Source: Pseudomonadales bacterium | Lineage (GTDB): Bacteria; Pseudomonadota; Gammaproteobacteria; Pseudomonadales; Azotimanducaceae | DNA: 64,000 nucleotides | NCBI GenBank assembly: GCA_041395945.1 | Contig: JAWKZN010000001.1 | Coordinates: 1,798,001 to 1,862,000 of the forward strand | Direction of reading: 5' to 3' | Shown: positions 42,474-52,155 of the stretch, piece by piece | How positions within the stretch are numbered: position 1 is the first letter of the stretch | How the letters are laid out: each line of letters opens with the position of its first letter | The notes under the pieces: model-generated | What the model saw: only the letters and a program-made list of their open reading frames with translations | What the model was told of the DNA's origin: nothing | Databases searched by the model: none | Made by a program: the position numbers and the translations under genes

Positions 42474-44285
42474 ATGAGAAAAGCAGCCGTTGTGCTGATT
42501 CTGATATCCATTGCCGTAATCGGCTATTTCCTCCTGTCCACAGGAGAGGAACCGCCAGCCCCGCCACCCAGCGCGGATCCGGTGACCCTGCGCTCTACCC
42601 AGGCGGGCGATGTGGTGGGTTTTATCGATCAGTTCGGTGCCCGGGCCTGGATGGGTATCCCCTACGCGGAGCCACCCGCGGGCAGCCTGCGCTGGCGCTC
42701 ACCGCAACCACCACTTTCCTGGGAAGGCACCCGGGAGACCCTCGCGGCGGGCAATCTGTGCCCCCAGATGAAATCCCAGTTGAGCGGTGATGCTGGAGAA
42801 CCAGACAGCAAAATCGCGGGCAGCGAAGACTGTCTCTATCTGAACGTCTGGTCGCCGGCCAACGCGGTGAACCTGCCGGTCATGTTCTGGATCCACGGCG
42901 GTGGCAACACCATCGGTGACGGCGGTTCGTACAACGGTGCCGCACTGGCGACTCGACAGGATGTGGTGGTGGTGACCATCAACTACCGGCTCGGACCCAT
43001 GGGCTGGTTTTCCCATCCGGATCTGGAGCGCGGCAATCCGGAAGACGATTCCGGCAACTACGGCACCCTCGATGCAATCCGCGCGCTGGAATGGACACGG
43101 GACAACATCAGGGCTTTCGGTGGCAACCCGGGCAACGTCACGGTGTTTGGTGAATCCGCCGGCGCATTCGACACCCTCGCCATGATGGCCTCGCCCCTGG
43201 CGAAAGGGCTTTTCCATCGCGCGATCGTCCAGAGCGGCGGTTTCTCACCCACACCAATCGAACAGGCCCGCAACTACGCAACAGAAGGCGGCCACGTGAA
43301 CAGCGCCCGTGAGCTGGTGAACAAGCTGCTGATCGCCGATGGCACGGTTTCCGACCTCGCCGCAGCCCGCACCTATCAGGGCGACATGGGTTCGGCCGCC
43401 ATCCGTGATTACCTGTACAACAAGCCGGTGGAAGCCATCTTCGACCTCTTCGAAGGCGGCGGTTTCGGCATGATCAACGTGCCGGACAACTTCGGCGACG
43501 GTCATGTGCTGCCGGCCATGACCACGGCAGAGATCTTCTCGAACCGGGACAACCACAATATGGTACCGGTGATTCTGGGTACGAATCGGGACGAACCGGC
43601 GCTGTTTATCTCCCGCAGCCCGCAATACGTGGAAAATTTCCTGTGGGTGTTTCCCAGGCTGAAAAACGAAGACGTCTACCTGCGCAATGTGAAGTACGGC
43701 GCGCTGGCCTGGAAGGAACGGGGCGTCGACAGCCTGGCCCGCTACATGACCGCAGCAGGCAATCAGAACGTGTACACCTACCGCTTCGACTGGGATGAAG
43801 AAGGCTCCATCATGGGCTACGACTTAAGCAAGGCGCTTGGCGCCGCCCATGCCCTGGAAATTCCCTTCGTGTTCGGCGATTTCGCAGGCGGACTGGGGCT
43901 CAACTACCTGTATCAGGACAGTCCCGGCAAAGAGGCCCTGTCTGCGAGCATGATGTCTTACTGGACCCAGTTCGCGATCAGCGGCGATCCAGGCCGCGGA
44001 CGCGACGGCAGGGAAGTGCCCTGGCTGTCCTGGGGTACCGACGGCAAGCGTTCGATCATCCTCGATACCCTTGAAGACAAAGGCATCCGCATGACCGAAG
44101 ACGAAGTCACGCTGCCTGGCCTGAAGACCATGCTCGCCGCAGACACCAGCATCAGCGACAACCTGGAACGCTGCCGGCTGTATGTGACCTCTTTCGGTAT
44201 GGGCGACCTCGACGAAGCCGAGTACCGGGACTTTGGCCCCGAAGGCTGCGCGGACATCGACCCCAAGCAGTTCAGCTTTTTCTAG
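42474..44285 (+). CDS. Type B carboxylesterase, membrane-anchored or exported
   Basis: The 603-residue serine esterase has an N-terminal hydrophobic segment (AAVVLILISIAVIGYFLL) and a Pro-rich linker. The family core is EDCLYLNVWSP, the oxyanion loop WIHGGGNTIGDGG, the nucleophile elbow GESAGAFD, and acid/His toward the C-terminus (ALEIPFVFGDFAG). It hydrolyses carboxylic esters. It starts the plus-strand catabolic group and is divergent from the deacylase. Confidence 0.93.
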   Translation: MRKAAVVLILISIAVIGYFLLSTGEEPPAPPPSADPVTLRSTQAGDVVGFIDQFGARAWMGIPYAEPPAGSLRWRSPQPPLSWEGTRETLAAGNLCPQMKSQLSGDAGEPDSKIAGSEDCLYLNVWSPANAVNLPVMFWIHGGGNTIGDGGSYNGAALATRQDVVVVTINYRLGPMGWFSHPDLERGNPEDDSGNYGTLDAIRALEWTRDNIRAFGGNPGNVTVFGESAGAFDTLAMMASPLAKGLFHRAIVQSGGFSPTPIEQARNYATEGGHVNSARELVNKLLIADGTVSDLAAARTYQGDMGSAAIRDYLYNKPVEAIFDLFEGGGFGMINVPDNFGDGHVLPAMTTAEIFSNRDNHNMVPVILGTNRDEPALFISRSPQYVENFLWVFPRLKNEDVYLRNVKYGALAWKERGVDSLARYMTAAGNQNVYTYRFDWDEEGSIMGYDLSKALGAAHALEIPFVFGDFAGGLGLNYLYQDSPGKEALSASMMSYWTQFAISGDPGRGRDGREVPWLSWGTDGKRSIILDTLEDKGIRMTEDEVTLPGLKTMLAADTSISDNLERCRLYVTSFGMGDLDEAEYRDFGPEGCADIDPKQFSFF

Positions 44286-44293
44286 GAGCGGCG

Positions 44294-45331
44294 GTGAGAA
44301 CCTGCACCTGGGCGCCAACCGTGTTTCAGGGTACCCAGGTGGTGGGCGGTGTCCGTGACCGCTCCACAGACGCCTTCCCGACCGGTGAGCGGTTGAACCA
44401 GATCGTCGATGTTTACGTCGCGCGGGTGGAGTCCCTCGGCATCAGCCACCTGCTCATCGCCCAGCGCTGGTGGGGCAGCGGTTCAGACATCGAAGGTTCT
44501 TCCCTCGACTGTCTCGCCATGACAGCGCATATAGCCGCGCGCAGCAAATGTCTGAAACTGATCACCGCCATTCATCCTGGCTTTTTTTCCCCCGCCCAGA
44601 TCGCCAAATGGGGAGCGACCCTGGATCGGCTCAATCCCGGTCGCTGGGCGATCAATCTGACATCCGGATGGAATCTGGACGAGTTCTCGATGTACGGGGT
44701 CGACGCCCTCAGCCACGACGAGCGCTATGCGCGTTCGGATGAGTTCCTCACCGTGCTGAAGGCCGCCTGGCGCGGCACACCGACCGACTTCGATGGCAGA
44801 TACTATCGGACCAGAGATCTGGTACTCGAACCGAAACCCGTCTCCGCTCTGGAAATCTTCCAGGGCGGGCAGTCACCGGCAGCCATGGCACTGGCCGGAA
44901 AACACAGCGACACCATGTTTCTCAACGGCGGCTCTCTGGAGAAGACCGAACAGATCATCATCCGCGCGCGACAAGCCGCCGAACGCCACGACCGCAGGCT
45001 TTCATTCGCCCTCTATGCGGCACCTTTGTGCCGAGAGTCAGACTCCGAGGCCTGGGCGGAAATCGACTCAAGACTGGCCCGGGTCGACCCCGGGCTGGTT
45101 GCCCGGCGCAAAGAAAGGGTGAGCGGCGCGGAAGGCATGTGGGCCGAGGATGGCGATCCGCTGTCTGTACTCGATACTAATGAAGGCTTTGCTTCCCGGC
45201 TGATTGGCGCACCGGATACGATCCTGGCCCGGATCAGGGAGTTCCAGGCAATCGGCGTGGACATGCTGCACCTGGATCTCAGCGACGAGCTTTTCAACCG
45301 CGCGGTGCTGCCTTCGCTGCAGGCACTCTGA
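44294..45331 (+). CDS. LLM class flavin-dependent monooxygenase (SsuD-like)
   Basis: The 345-residue luciferase-type TIM barrel has DVYVARVESLGISHLLIAQRWW, TAHIAARSKCLKLITAIHPGFFSPAQIAKWGATLDRLNPGRWAINLTSGW, and the downstream EIFQGGQSPAAMALAGKHSDTMFLNGG. The layout matches alkanesulfonate monooxygenase relatives that use FMNH2. The start GTG 44294 is 8 bp after the carboxylesterase stop, preceded by AGGAG. The substrate is unknown. Confidence 0.9.
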   Translation: MRTCTWAPTVFQGTQVVGGVRDRSTDAFPTGERLNQIVDVYVARVESLGISHLLIAQRWWGSGSDIEGSSLDCLAMTAHIAARSKCLKLITAIHPGFFSPAQIAKWGATLDRLNPGRWAINLTSGWNLDEFSMYGVDALSHDERYARSDEFLTVLKAAWRGTPTDFDGRYYRTRDLVLEPKPVSALEIFQGGQSPAAMALAGKHSDTMFLNGGSLEKTEQIIIRARQAAERHDRRLSFALYAAPLCRESDSEAWAEIDSRLARVDPGLVARRKERVSGAEGMWAEDGDPLSVLDTNEGFASRLIGAPDTILARIREFQAIGVDMLHLDLSDELFNRAVLPSLQAL

Positions 45332-45400
45332 TATTCGACCCGGGCATCCACTCAAACAGCGCATCAGCAGAAACGCATCAGCATAGAAAAGGATCAGAAC

Positions 45401-46132
45401 ATGTCAGACGAACAACCCGTCATTGTCGAAACCCACAGCGGCTGGGCGGAGATCGTGCTCAACCGACCCGAGCGACGCAATTCGCTGATCGCACCCCTGG
45501 CCAGCGCGATTACCGACGCGCTGACCAGGCTTGCCGCAGATCCCGAAATTGCTGCCGTGATCCTGCGCGGCGCAGAAGGCTATTTCTGCGCCGGGGTGGA
45601 TCTCAAAGCACTGCAGGCAGATCCGCCGCCACCCTGGCGGGACACCCAGGGGGCGGAGTTCCGGCGCATGCACCTGGCCTTCTATCACTTTCCGAAGCCG
45701 ATCATCGGCGCGTTCGAGGGCTTCGGCATCAACGCCGGTGCCGCACTCGCCCTGGCCTGCGATGTGCTGGTGGCGGGGACCAGTGCCTTCCTGCAGATCG
45801 GCGAACTGCACCAGGGTTCACCCATTCCGATGAACGCCGCCTGGTTGCGGATCAAGACCACCGAACTCGTCGCTGCCCGCCTCGCCTTCTACGCGGATCG
45901 GATCAAAGGCGACGAACTGGTGCGACTGGGACTGGCAGCGGAGTCTGTGCCGGACGATCAGGTACTCGCACGGTGTCGCGAACTGGCGGAGCGTATCGCC
46001 GGTTTTCCCGCCGGTGCATCGGTCACCATCAAGCAGAACCTGATCGATCAGCGTCATATCGAAGATCCGGAGACCTTCTTTGTGATGCGTCAGTCGAACG
46101 CCCTGCTCACAGCAGCTCAGGTCAGAAGCTGA
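45401..46132 (+). CDS. Enoyl-CoA hydratase/isomerase family protein
   Basis: The 243-residue crotonase-fold protein has IVLNRPERRNSL, the first oxyanion segment AVILRGAEGYFCAGVDLKAL, and the second, GAFEGFGINAGAALALACDVLVAG. The usual catalytic Glu positions fall within FLQIGELHQGSPIPMNAAW. It hydrates or isomerises an acyl-CoA in a beta-oxidation-like route. With the nearby CoA transferase it supports a CoA-dependent catabolic pathway. AAGGA precedes the ATG. Confidence 0.93.
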   Translation: MSDEQPVIVETHSGWAEIVLNRPERRNSLIAPLASAITDALTRLAADPEIAAVILRGAEGYFCAGVDLKALQADPPPPWRDTQGAEFRRMHLAFYHFPKPIIGAFEGFGINAGAALALACDVLVAGTSAFLQIGELHQGSPIPMNAAWLRIKTTELVAARLAFYADRIKGDELVRLGLAAESVPDDQVLARCRELAERIAGFPAGASVTIKQNLIDQRHIEDPETFFVMRQSNALLTAAQVRS

Positions 46133-46229
46133 ACGACGCAGGCACGATGCGGCGTACCGATCACGACGCCAGCCTTGCAATGCCGGACACCATCCCTACA
46201 CTTGAAAGCTGTCTGCCCGCGGGGTGCCG

Positions 46230-47351
46230 ATGGAATCTGTCATCTGGAGCCGGCTGCTCGAGAGCATGCGTGATGCCACGCTGGATGGCCGCTCCTGGCA
46301 TGAAGTCGCCAGAAACGTCAGCACTGCATTCAATTCGCCAGCCGTCGCCCTCTATGGTCAGAGCACGGATGCAAAATCCTTCAGGGAAACCGCCGTTCTG
46401 GGCATCGATGATCAATTCATCGAGGGCTACAAACAGCACTACAGTCACAGCGACAATCCCTGGGTGGAGGCCAGCCAGTTCTGGCACCCGGGCGAGATCC
46501 GCACGGAGCAGGTGCTGCAGAAGCTCACCGGAGATCGCAACGTGCTGCGCAGATCCGGCTACTTTCAGGACTGGATCCAGCCCCAGGGCTATCACCACTC
46601 GATGGGGATGGTGGTGGACCGGGATGCCTATGGTTATGTGAAGCTGACCCTGTACCGGGATTTCGCAACAGGCGCCTACAGTCCGCGTGAGATCGCCCGC
46701 TTCGAAGAGGTCTGCCAGCAGTTTCGAGTGATGCTGGACATCGCAGAGCGTTACCGGCTGGTCCGCAGCATCGCCAGTCTGTCATTGCGTGCTCTGGATC
46801 AGCTGGATTTCGGTGTGCTGCTGCTGTCAGCCGGCGGAGAAGTGCTGGCGATGAATCAGTTCACCGGCCGTCTGCTCGAGGAAGCATCGGGTCTGGCACT
46901 GTGTGATGGTCGCCTGTTGGCCCAAACCCCTCGTGCACAGTCATGCGTCAACCGCCTGCTTACCCGGCGAGGGCCGGGTACCGCCGCCAGTGCCGCACTC
47001 GTGCCACCCGATGTCGCGATGCCGATCACTATGACAGCGGTGGATACCGGCAGCCTGGAGCCGGACACCGGTACGCTGCTGATCATCAACTGCCCGGAGC
47101 TGGCCTTCGACGAGCGGCTGCACCTGCTGGTTGAACGATTCGCACTGACCCCGGTGGAGCAGGAACTCGCCCGCGGTCTGCTGCAGGGATTCAGCCTCCG
47201 GGATGCCGGTGCCGGTGCAGGCCTGAGCTACGAGACTTCCCGCTGGTACCTGAAGCAACTGTTCGCCAAGACCGATACTCATCGCCAGAGTGAGCTGCTG
47301 CGGCTGCTGCTGACGGTGAAAGCCGAACTTCCCATCACCACCTTTCACTGA
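46230..47351 (+). CDS. LuxR-type HTH transcriptional regulator
   Basis: The 373-residue regulator has a C-terminal LuxR/GerE HTH (about 305-365: FALTPVEQELARGLLQGFSLRDAGAGAGLSYETSRWYLKQLFAKTDTHRQSELLRLLL). The N-terminal half of about 180 residues is not a recognisable AHL-binding domain, and the middle has a PAS-like stretch (FGVLLLSAGGEVLAMNQFTGRLL). It closes the plus-strand catabolic group and may regulate it. GTG 46224 is an alternative start. Confidence 0.88.
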   Translation: MESVIWSRLLESMRDATLDGRSWHEVARNVSTAFNSPAVALYGQSTDAKSFRETAVLGIDDQFIEGYKQHYSHSDNPWVEASQFWHPGEIRTEQVLQKLTGDRNVLRRSGYFQDWIQPQGYHHSMGMVVDRDAYGYVKLTLYRDFATGAYSPREIARFEEVCQQFRVMLDIAERYRLVRSIASLSLRALDQLDFGVLLLSAGGEVLAMNQFTGRLLEEASGLALCDGRLLAQTPRAQSCVNRLLTRRGPGTAASAALVPPDVAMPITMTAVDTGSLEPDTGTLLIINCPELAFDERLHLLVERFALTPVEQELARGLLQGFSLRDAGAGAGLSYETSRWYLKQLFAKTDTHRQSELLRLLLTVKAELPITTFH

Positions 47352-47357
47352 GCAGAT

Positions 47358-47375
47358 ACCTCCCGTATGGGAGGT
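47358..47375. repeat. 18-bp palindrome just after the LuxR gene
   Basis: ACCTCCC-GTAT-GGGAGGT is a perfect dyad starting 6 bp after the LuxR-type stop. It could be the stem of a terminator (no T-run follows) or a binding site; its ACCT...AGGT ends recall lux-type boxes. The next gene starts 250 bp downstream, and the interval 47376-47625 shows no gene. Confidence 0.5.
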
Positions 47376-47625
47376 TCGCGGTTCGCTCAGGCACGACACA
47401 CTTCAGGTTTCCCGGCGGGAGTCGTCAACACCGGCGGTTGCCGCGGAGTTCAACATGGTGGTGATGCACCAGCACGATCTTTTTCACGGGAATCAGCAGT
47501 TCCAGCACGCCCCTGAACTCCCGGGGAGCGCGGGTAACTGAAACCCATACGGCGAGGCGAGAGCTGACCTGCCAATGTGGTCAACAGCATACCGGCAGAT
47601 GTCGTACACAACACAAGGAGGACCC

Positions 47626-48489
47626 ATGCAAAGAATGAAACAACTCTCGATCCTCGCAGTTGTCCTGAGTTCAGCCTGTCTCAGCGCGATTGCACAGGAG
47701 GCTGGTCCCGACATCGTCGGGCTGGAACTCGGAATGACCCAGGCGGAGCTGGTCGCGGCCATCCGTGCGCACAATGCTGAACTCAACCTGATGGAGCACA
47801 CCAGCGAGATTGTCATCCGTGACAGCTACAAGCAGCCGTTCAAGGTTGGCGCCTACGTTGCGGAAGTTCAGGCGTTCTGGGATCCACGGGCCAAAGGCTA
47901 TCAGCCCAGCGATCCACGACAGCTGATCAGCGCGGTATTCACCGGCCCGCCCAACGAGCATCGGGTTGAATCCATCCTGCGCGAAGTACGCTATGTGGAC
48001 ACCAGCACCTATCCCGGATTCGACACGCTGGTCGAGGCGCTGGTCGGTAAGTACGGCCCCGCGGATTTCTCCGATCGCAGTTCCAAAACCACACAGATGG
48101 TCTGGCAACTGGACGGGCAGTCATTGACAGAGCAGCATCTGCGCCGGCTCGGCGGTGCCGCATTGAACACCAACAACAACCACAGCACCCGCTACCATCT
48201 TTTCCCGGTCATCGACGAGACCCTGCCGGCAAATGTGCTGAGCATCAACAATGACGGGACGACCATCCGTCACGGCAATATGCAGTATGTGGAGGGGGGT
48301 CGCTTTCTCGCCGTGCAGATAGTGCAGCAGGGCGCCGGGGTGAACTTCATGCGCGCGGTTCTGCAGGACAGCATGATGAAGATCGGCAAAGCCCGCGGCG
48401 CTACGACGAAGATGGCCAGGGCTGCGCTCGCCAGCCACGAGCAGCAGGAGCAGAACGCCGCGCAGCGGCGCCCCGGCCCGGATATCTAG
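47626..48489 (+). CDS. Exported hypothetical protein
   Basis: The 287-residue protein has a signal peptide (MQRMKQLSILAVVLSSACLSAIA). The mature region begins DIVGLELGMTQAELVAAIRAHN, a motif found in SmpA/OmlA-like and similar small periplasmic domains. Its tail has a helical Gln-rich end (LASHEQQEQNAAQRRPG). No family is certain. AAGGAGGA precedes the ATG at ideal spacing, so translation should be strong. It is convergent with the next small gene. Confidence 0.8.
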   Translation: MQRMKQLSILAVVLSSACLSAIAQEAGPDIVGLELGMTQAELVAAIRAHNAELNLMEHTSEIVIRDSYKQPFKVGAYVAEVQAFWDPRAKGYQPSDPRQLISAVFTGPPNEHRVESILREVRYVDTSTYPGFDTLVEALVGKYGPADFSDRSSKTTQMVWQLDGQSLTEQHLRRLGGAALNTNNNHSTRYHLFPVIDETLPANVLSINNDGTTIRHGNMQYVEGGRFLAVQIVQQGAGVNFMRAVLQDSMMKIGKARGATTKMARAALASHEQQEQNAAQRRPGPDI

Positions 48490-48573
48490 CTGTGGCGCCT
48501 GATCAGGCAGCAATGCCTCGCCTTCTCCGCGGACCGGATCGAAGGCGACGAACCAGCGGCCTGTAACCGGCTG

Positions 48574-48954
48574 CTAGTGTTCGGTCGCCTCGAACAGCCT
48601 GTTCATCGAGCAATCGGCGACGGCGTTCAACTCGGCTTCAATCGCCGCCCCTGCCGGTGTTGCGATCGTCGCTCTCGACTTCGCCCAGGCTTCGAGAGAC
48701 GGAAAAGCATCCATATAGCCGAAGCTCCCGGTCTCTCCAACCACGGAAGTCAGCCCCCAGCTGCGGATATTGGCCCCCGGGTTGGCGCCATTCTGAAGCT
48801 TCAGCCACTTCGCGTTGACCGCTTTCGCGTCCGCTGCAGTCTTACCTTCCTTCAGTGCGCATTTCCAGAATTCGAGGACCCCGTCTTCAGAATGCACGAT
48901 CGGTGCGATGGCTGAGCTCGACAACAGCAGCGCAGCTGCAATTAGTTTCTTCAT
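48574..48954 (-). CDS. Small exported hypothetical protein
   Basis: The 126-residue protein has a signal peptide (MKKLIAAALLLSSSAIAPIVHS). The mature part has a Cys pair (FWKCALKEGKT and ADCSMNR) likely to form a disulfide, plus an aromatic segment (SFGYMDAFPSLEAWAKSRATI) that loosely recalls dimeric alpha-beta barrel folds. I do not recognise the family. The 215 bp upstream to the EthD gene shows no gene. Confidence 0.75.
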   Translation of the reverse strand: MKKLIAAALLLSSSAIAPIVHSEDGVLEFWKCALKEGKTAADAKAVNAKWLKLQNGANPGANIRSWGLTSVVGETGSFGYMDAFPSLEAWAKSRATIATPAGAAIEAELNAVADCSMNRLFEATEH

Positions 48955-49169
48955 GTTTGTATACCTGTCGGATTTTTAGATCGGAAACCGCGCTGGCATA
49001 CAGAGACAACGGCGCTGTAAACGTCCGGTGCATGTCCCGCGAACATCTCCCCGCTGACAATAGTTACGCCCGGGAATACCCTAATGCAAGCTTTTATCAG
49101 AAAAACCTTTTGTCCGACGGCTTGTTTTCGACCCCGTGGAGTCGCGCTTTGCGAAGGAGAATCCCCGTA

Positions 49170-49946
49170 TCAGCGCCGATCGACGAGCACGTGCTCCTTG
49201 CTCAACCAGAGACAGGACCGCTGGAAGTCTATGAAGCGACGCTCATCCTCAATGGCGCGCTGGCCGGCGAGCTGACGCTCAGGCGTGGCGATCTGCAGTG
49301 CGCTGCGATCAAACCACAGCTCCGCGTGACCCATGTAACCCTCCACGGCCACCCCGCGTGCCTCGCGCAACTGGCCTTCCAGTTCATCCGGGGTTCTATG
49401 CACCTGCACATAACGCAGAATGCCTGAGCCTGCAGCCTGGCGACGGATCAGCGGACCGTGGTTGGTGTGCCAGTCACGCTGCGCGTCCGCTTCTTTGTGA
49501 TGCGTATAGCAGCGCAAGGGGTAGTAGAATTTCACTACCGTGTCCCGTTCCCGGGCAACCAGATTTTCCGGCGTCGGGTTCACCTGGGGATACTCGTGGG
49601 CCAGCCACAGCGGTGAATTCGGCAGATCGATGAAACGGGCTTCGTCTTCGAGCAGAGCCGCAGCCGCCCCCTGACCAGCTGCTGTTTCGAATGCTGTAAC
49701 GATCGCTTCCCGGTTTTCGAACCAGAGCTCGGCGACGCCGTCGTAGGGGGCTTCCATACCGCCCCGGGCCCTGGCCATCGCCGCATTCATCGGATCATCC
49801 AGGGTGTGCACCTGGACGTAACGCAGGATGTTGAGATGCCGCGCATGACTCGCAACCAGCGGACCGTGTTCTTCCAGCCAGTAGCGGGAGAACGCCTCGG
49901 GACTGAGCTCTGCCTTGCGGCGGAGCAGGAAAGTGAGGCGGATCAC
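49170..49946 (-). CDS. Double EthD-domain protein
   Basis: The 258-residue protein is made of two EthD-like ferredoxin-fold units: IRLTFLLRRKAELSPEAFSRYWLEEHGPLVASHARHLNILRYVQVH, and after residue 140 KFYYPLRCYTHHKEADAQRDWHTNHGPLIRRQAAGSGILRYVQVH. Each has the WxxxHGPL/ILRYVQVH signature. EthD proteins assist ether or polyketide breakdown; tandem forms are dimer-like in one chain. GTG 49946 overlaps the metallo-beta-lactamase stop by 4 nt, so both are coupled. Confidence 0.9.
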   Translation of the reverse strand: MIRLTFLLRRKAELSPEAFSRYWLEEHGPLVASHARHLNILRYVQVHTLDDPMNAAMARARGGMEAPYDGVAELWFENREAIVTAFETAAGQGAAAALLEDEARFIDLPNSPLWLAHEYPQVNPTPENLVARERDTVVKFYYPLRCYTHHKEADAQRDWHTNHGPLIRRQAAGSGILRYVQVHRTPDELEGQLREARGVAVEGYMGHAELWFDRSALQIATPERQLAGQRAIEDERRFIDFQRSCLWLSKEHVLVDRR

Positions 49947-50872
49947 CGGGAAAGACTCAGGAAAGCCCGGTTGATCAGTCCGGTTGGATCACCGTAAGTC
50001 TCGTCAAACTCTGCCGTGGGTTTCGCCGTATAGACCGCAGCAAGATCGGCGCCGCCGCTCATCAGTTCGGCAATGCGATCGCGCACGGTGGTCAGCATCT
50101 TCACATAGTCCACCAGTCTCTGGTGATCGGTGACCGGACCATGGCCCGGAATGACTACCGTATCGGTATCGATTTCCTCGAGCACTGCCTCGCAGAAGCG
50201 GATGACCCCGTCGATGGTGCCGCCATTACCCGCGTCGATGAAGGGATAGCCGGCATTGTTGAATACATCGCCCAGGTGCACGGCATTTCTGCCGCGGAAG
50301 ATCACCGCGGTGTCACCCGTGGTATGCGCCGGGCCGAAGTGCAGCAGGTCGATCTGCTCACCGTTGAAATGAAACTGCATGCGATCGTCGTAAGTGATCA
50401 CCGGCTTGGCGGACTCGGGATAGGCCTGCTGCTTGTACTGCATGGCCACCAGATCGACGATGTGTTCATCCGCCATCATCGCTCGCGAATTCGCCTGGGA
50501 TACCAGCCAGGTGCCCTTCGGTCCCAGCGCCAGGTTGCCTTCGGCATGATCGAAGTGCCAGTGGGTGTTAACTGCAAAATCCACACCCTTACCGCCCAGT
50601 CCGGCGATTGCCGCTTCGATCTTCGGCATCAGTTGCGGGAACTGATCGTCCACGATCAGGGTGCCGTTGGCGCCGAGACTCAGCGCGATGTTGCCGCCAA
50701 CACCGAAAAGCACGTAGAAGCCGTCTGCGATTTTCTCGGCACGTATTTCCGTGGACTCAAAATCCCAGCCGAAGGCGCTGACCAGTTCATCGAGCTCCAG
50801 CAGATCGTGTGCCTGAGCCTGGGGGGTGAAAGCGAAAGTAATAATTAGAGCTGTAACTAAGATACGGTGCAT
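49943..50872 (-). CDS. Exported metallo-beta-lactamase-fold hydrolase
   Basis: The 309-residue protein has a signal peptide (MHRILVTALIITFAFTPQAQA). The zinc motif HxHxDH occurs in NTHWHFDHAEGN, followed by the later ligands PAHTTGDTAV and GHGPVTDH. It resembles class B beta-lactamase-like and quorum-lactonase-like exported hydrolases; which ester, lactone or thioester it cuts is unknown. The ATG follows GAGAGGA. It heads the two-gene unit with the EthD protein. Confidence 0.92.
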   Translation of the reverse strand: MHRILVTALIITFAFTPQAQAHDLLELDELVSAFGWDFESTEIRAEKIADGFYVLFGVGGNIALSLGANGTLIVDDQFPQLMPKIEAAIAGLGGKGVDFAVNTHWHFDHAEGNLALGPKGTWLVSQANSRAMMADEHIVDLVAMQYKQQAYPESAKPVITYDDRMQFHFNGEQIDLLHFGPAHTTGDTAVIFRGRNAVHLGDVFNNAGYPFIDAGNGGTIDGVIRFCEAVLEEIDTDTVVIPGHGPVTDHQRLVDYVKMLTTVRDRIAELMSGGADLAAVYTAKPTAEFDETYGDPTGLINRAFLSLSR

Positions 50873-51119
50873 GCTGGTGTCCTCTCCCGGTGTCTGATAC
50901 CGAGCGAACGGTAACGGCCAGTCTGGTGGCACTTCCGTAGCGCTCGCTGCAGTCCAGCACCAAGCTTGCAGAGATCCGCACGGTTGTTCAACCGAAGTAT
51001 CCGGATCTCAGGATCGGTGTATGGGTGGTGGATCGACTTCTGCAGTACCATCCCTGCTCATACGTTCAGGCCCGGGCAGTCAGCCGGGCAGACCCTGCAG
51101 TATTTACCGGGAGCCCTGC

Positions 51120-52097
51120 ATGACCATCCACTCCAGATCGCAGCCCGTACTCGCGCTGATCGCTGTCGCACTGATCTGTTCCGCGTTGATCACAGCGGCG
51201 AATGCCCCCGCCGAGGTAAGTACCGAGGTAAACGCCAGTGTCGGCGTAAATGCCGGGTCAGGTACCAGGTCACTGGATCCAGTCACTCAGGACAACCCGG
51301 AAACTGATCGTGAAGCACCCCCGGGGCTGATCGCCCCCCAGATCTTCAGCCAGGGTGCACAGATGAACGCGCTGCTGTATACGGCCAACGGTCCGGGGCC
51401 TCATCCCACGGTGCTGCTGCTGCACGGCTTTCCGGGCAACGAGAAAAACCTGGACCTGGCCCAGGCATTGCGCCGGGCCGGATTCAACGTGCTGTTCTTC
51501 CACTATCGAGGCGCCTGGGGCAGTGACGGTGACTACAGTCTCCCCGGGGTGCTGGACGACATCGTCACAGCGCTGAGATTCCTTCAGGAAAAATCCGCAG
51601 ACCCGGAGTTCCGCATCGATCCCGCGCGGATATCCCTGGCCGGTCACAGCCTCGGCGGATTCGGCGCGCTGGCCACGGGCATCGAACATCGGGACATGAT
51701 CTGCACCGTGGCGCTGGCGCCCGCCGATCTGGGTGCCTCAATCGGCCCGCTGCTCGCCGGCAGGCCGGATCTGAGTGCACCCCAGTACGCGGCCCCCATG
51801 CCCGGCCTGAAGAACTACGGCTATGGTTCGCTCATCGCAGACACCGCCAAAGATCTGAAGCGCTACACGCTGAATGCGCGCATGGCCGCTTTCAAAGATC
51901 GTGCTCTGCTCATCGTCTCCGCAGACCAGGATGAAGCGGTGCCACTGGAAATCAACCTGGCCCTGGCCGAAGCAGCACGCGCGGCCGGTGCGGCACCCTT
52001 CGAGCACCTGGTGCTGGATGCAGACCACAGCTTCTCCTGGAACCGTGTGGAATTCACACGGCGCATCGTCCAGTGGATGACCGAACACTGCCGGTAG
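51120..52097 (+). CDS. Exported alpha/beta hydrolase (prolyl-oligopeptidase-like fold)
   Basis: The 325-residue protein has a signal peptide (PVLALIAVALICSALITAANA) and a low-complexity linker of Val/Asn/Thr. The hydrolase core is LLLHGFPGNEKNLDLAQALRRAGFNVLFFHYRGAWGS, the nucleophile elbow GHSLGGFGA, the Asp in VSADQDEAVP and the His in DADHSFSW. It is a dienelactone hydrolase/S9-like esterase or peptidase of unknown substrate. GGGAG precedes the ATG. The 247-bp divergent gap upstream holds no gene. Confidence 0.9.
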   Translation: MTIHSRSQPVLALIAVALICSALITAANAPAEVSTEVNASVGVNAGSGTRSLDPVTQDNPETDREAPPGLIAPQIFSQGAQMNALLYTANGPGPHPTVLLLHGFPGNEKNLDLAQALRRAGFNVLFFHYRGAWGSDGDYSLPGVLDDIVTALRFLQEKSADPEFRIDPARISLAGHSLGGFGALATGIEHRDMICTVALAPADLGASIGPLLAGRPDLSAPQYAAPMPGLKNYGYGSLIADTAKDLKRYTLNARMAAFKDRALLIVSADQDEAVPLEINLALAEAARAAGAAPFEHLVLDADHSFSWNRVEFTRRIVQWMTEHCR

Positions 52098-52155
52098 CTT
52101 GTGACTACGGTAAGTCGGGGTGCTGCCACGGGCGGACATCCCTTGCGCCGATCGC

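Noticed and set aside
48495..48506. GCCTGATCAGGC palindrome after the exported protein gene
   Set aside because: Short, no T-run; a 12-bp dyad is expected by chance at this scale.
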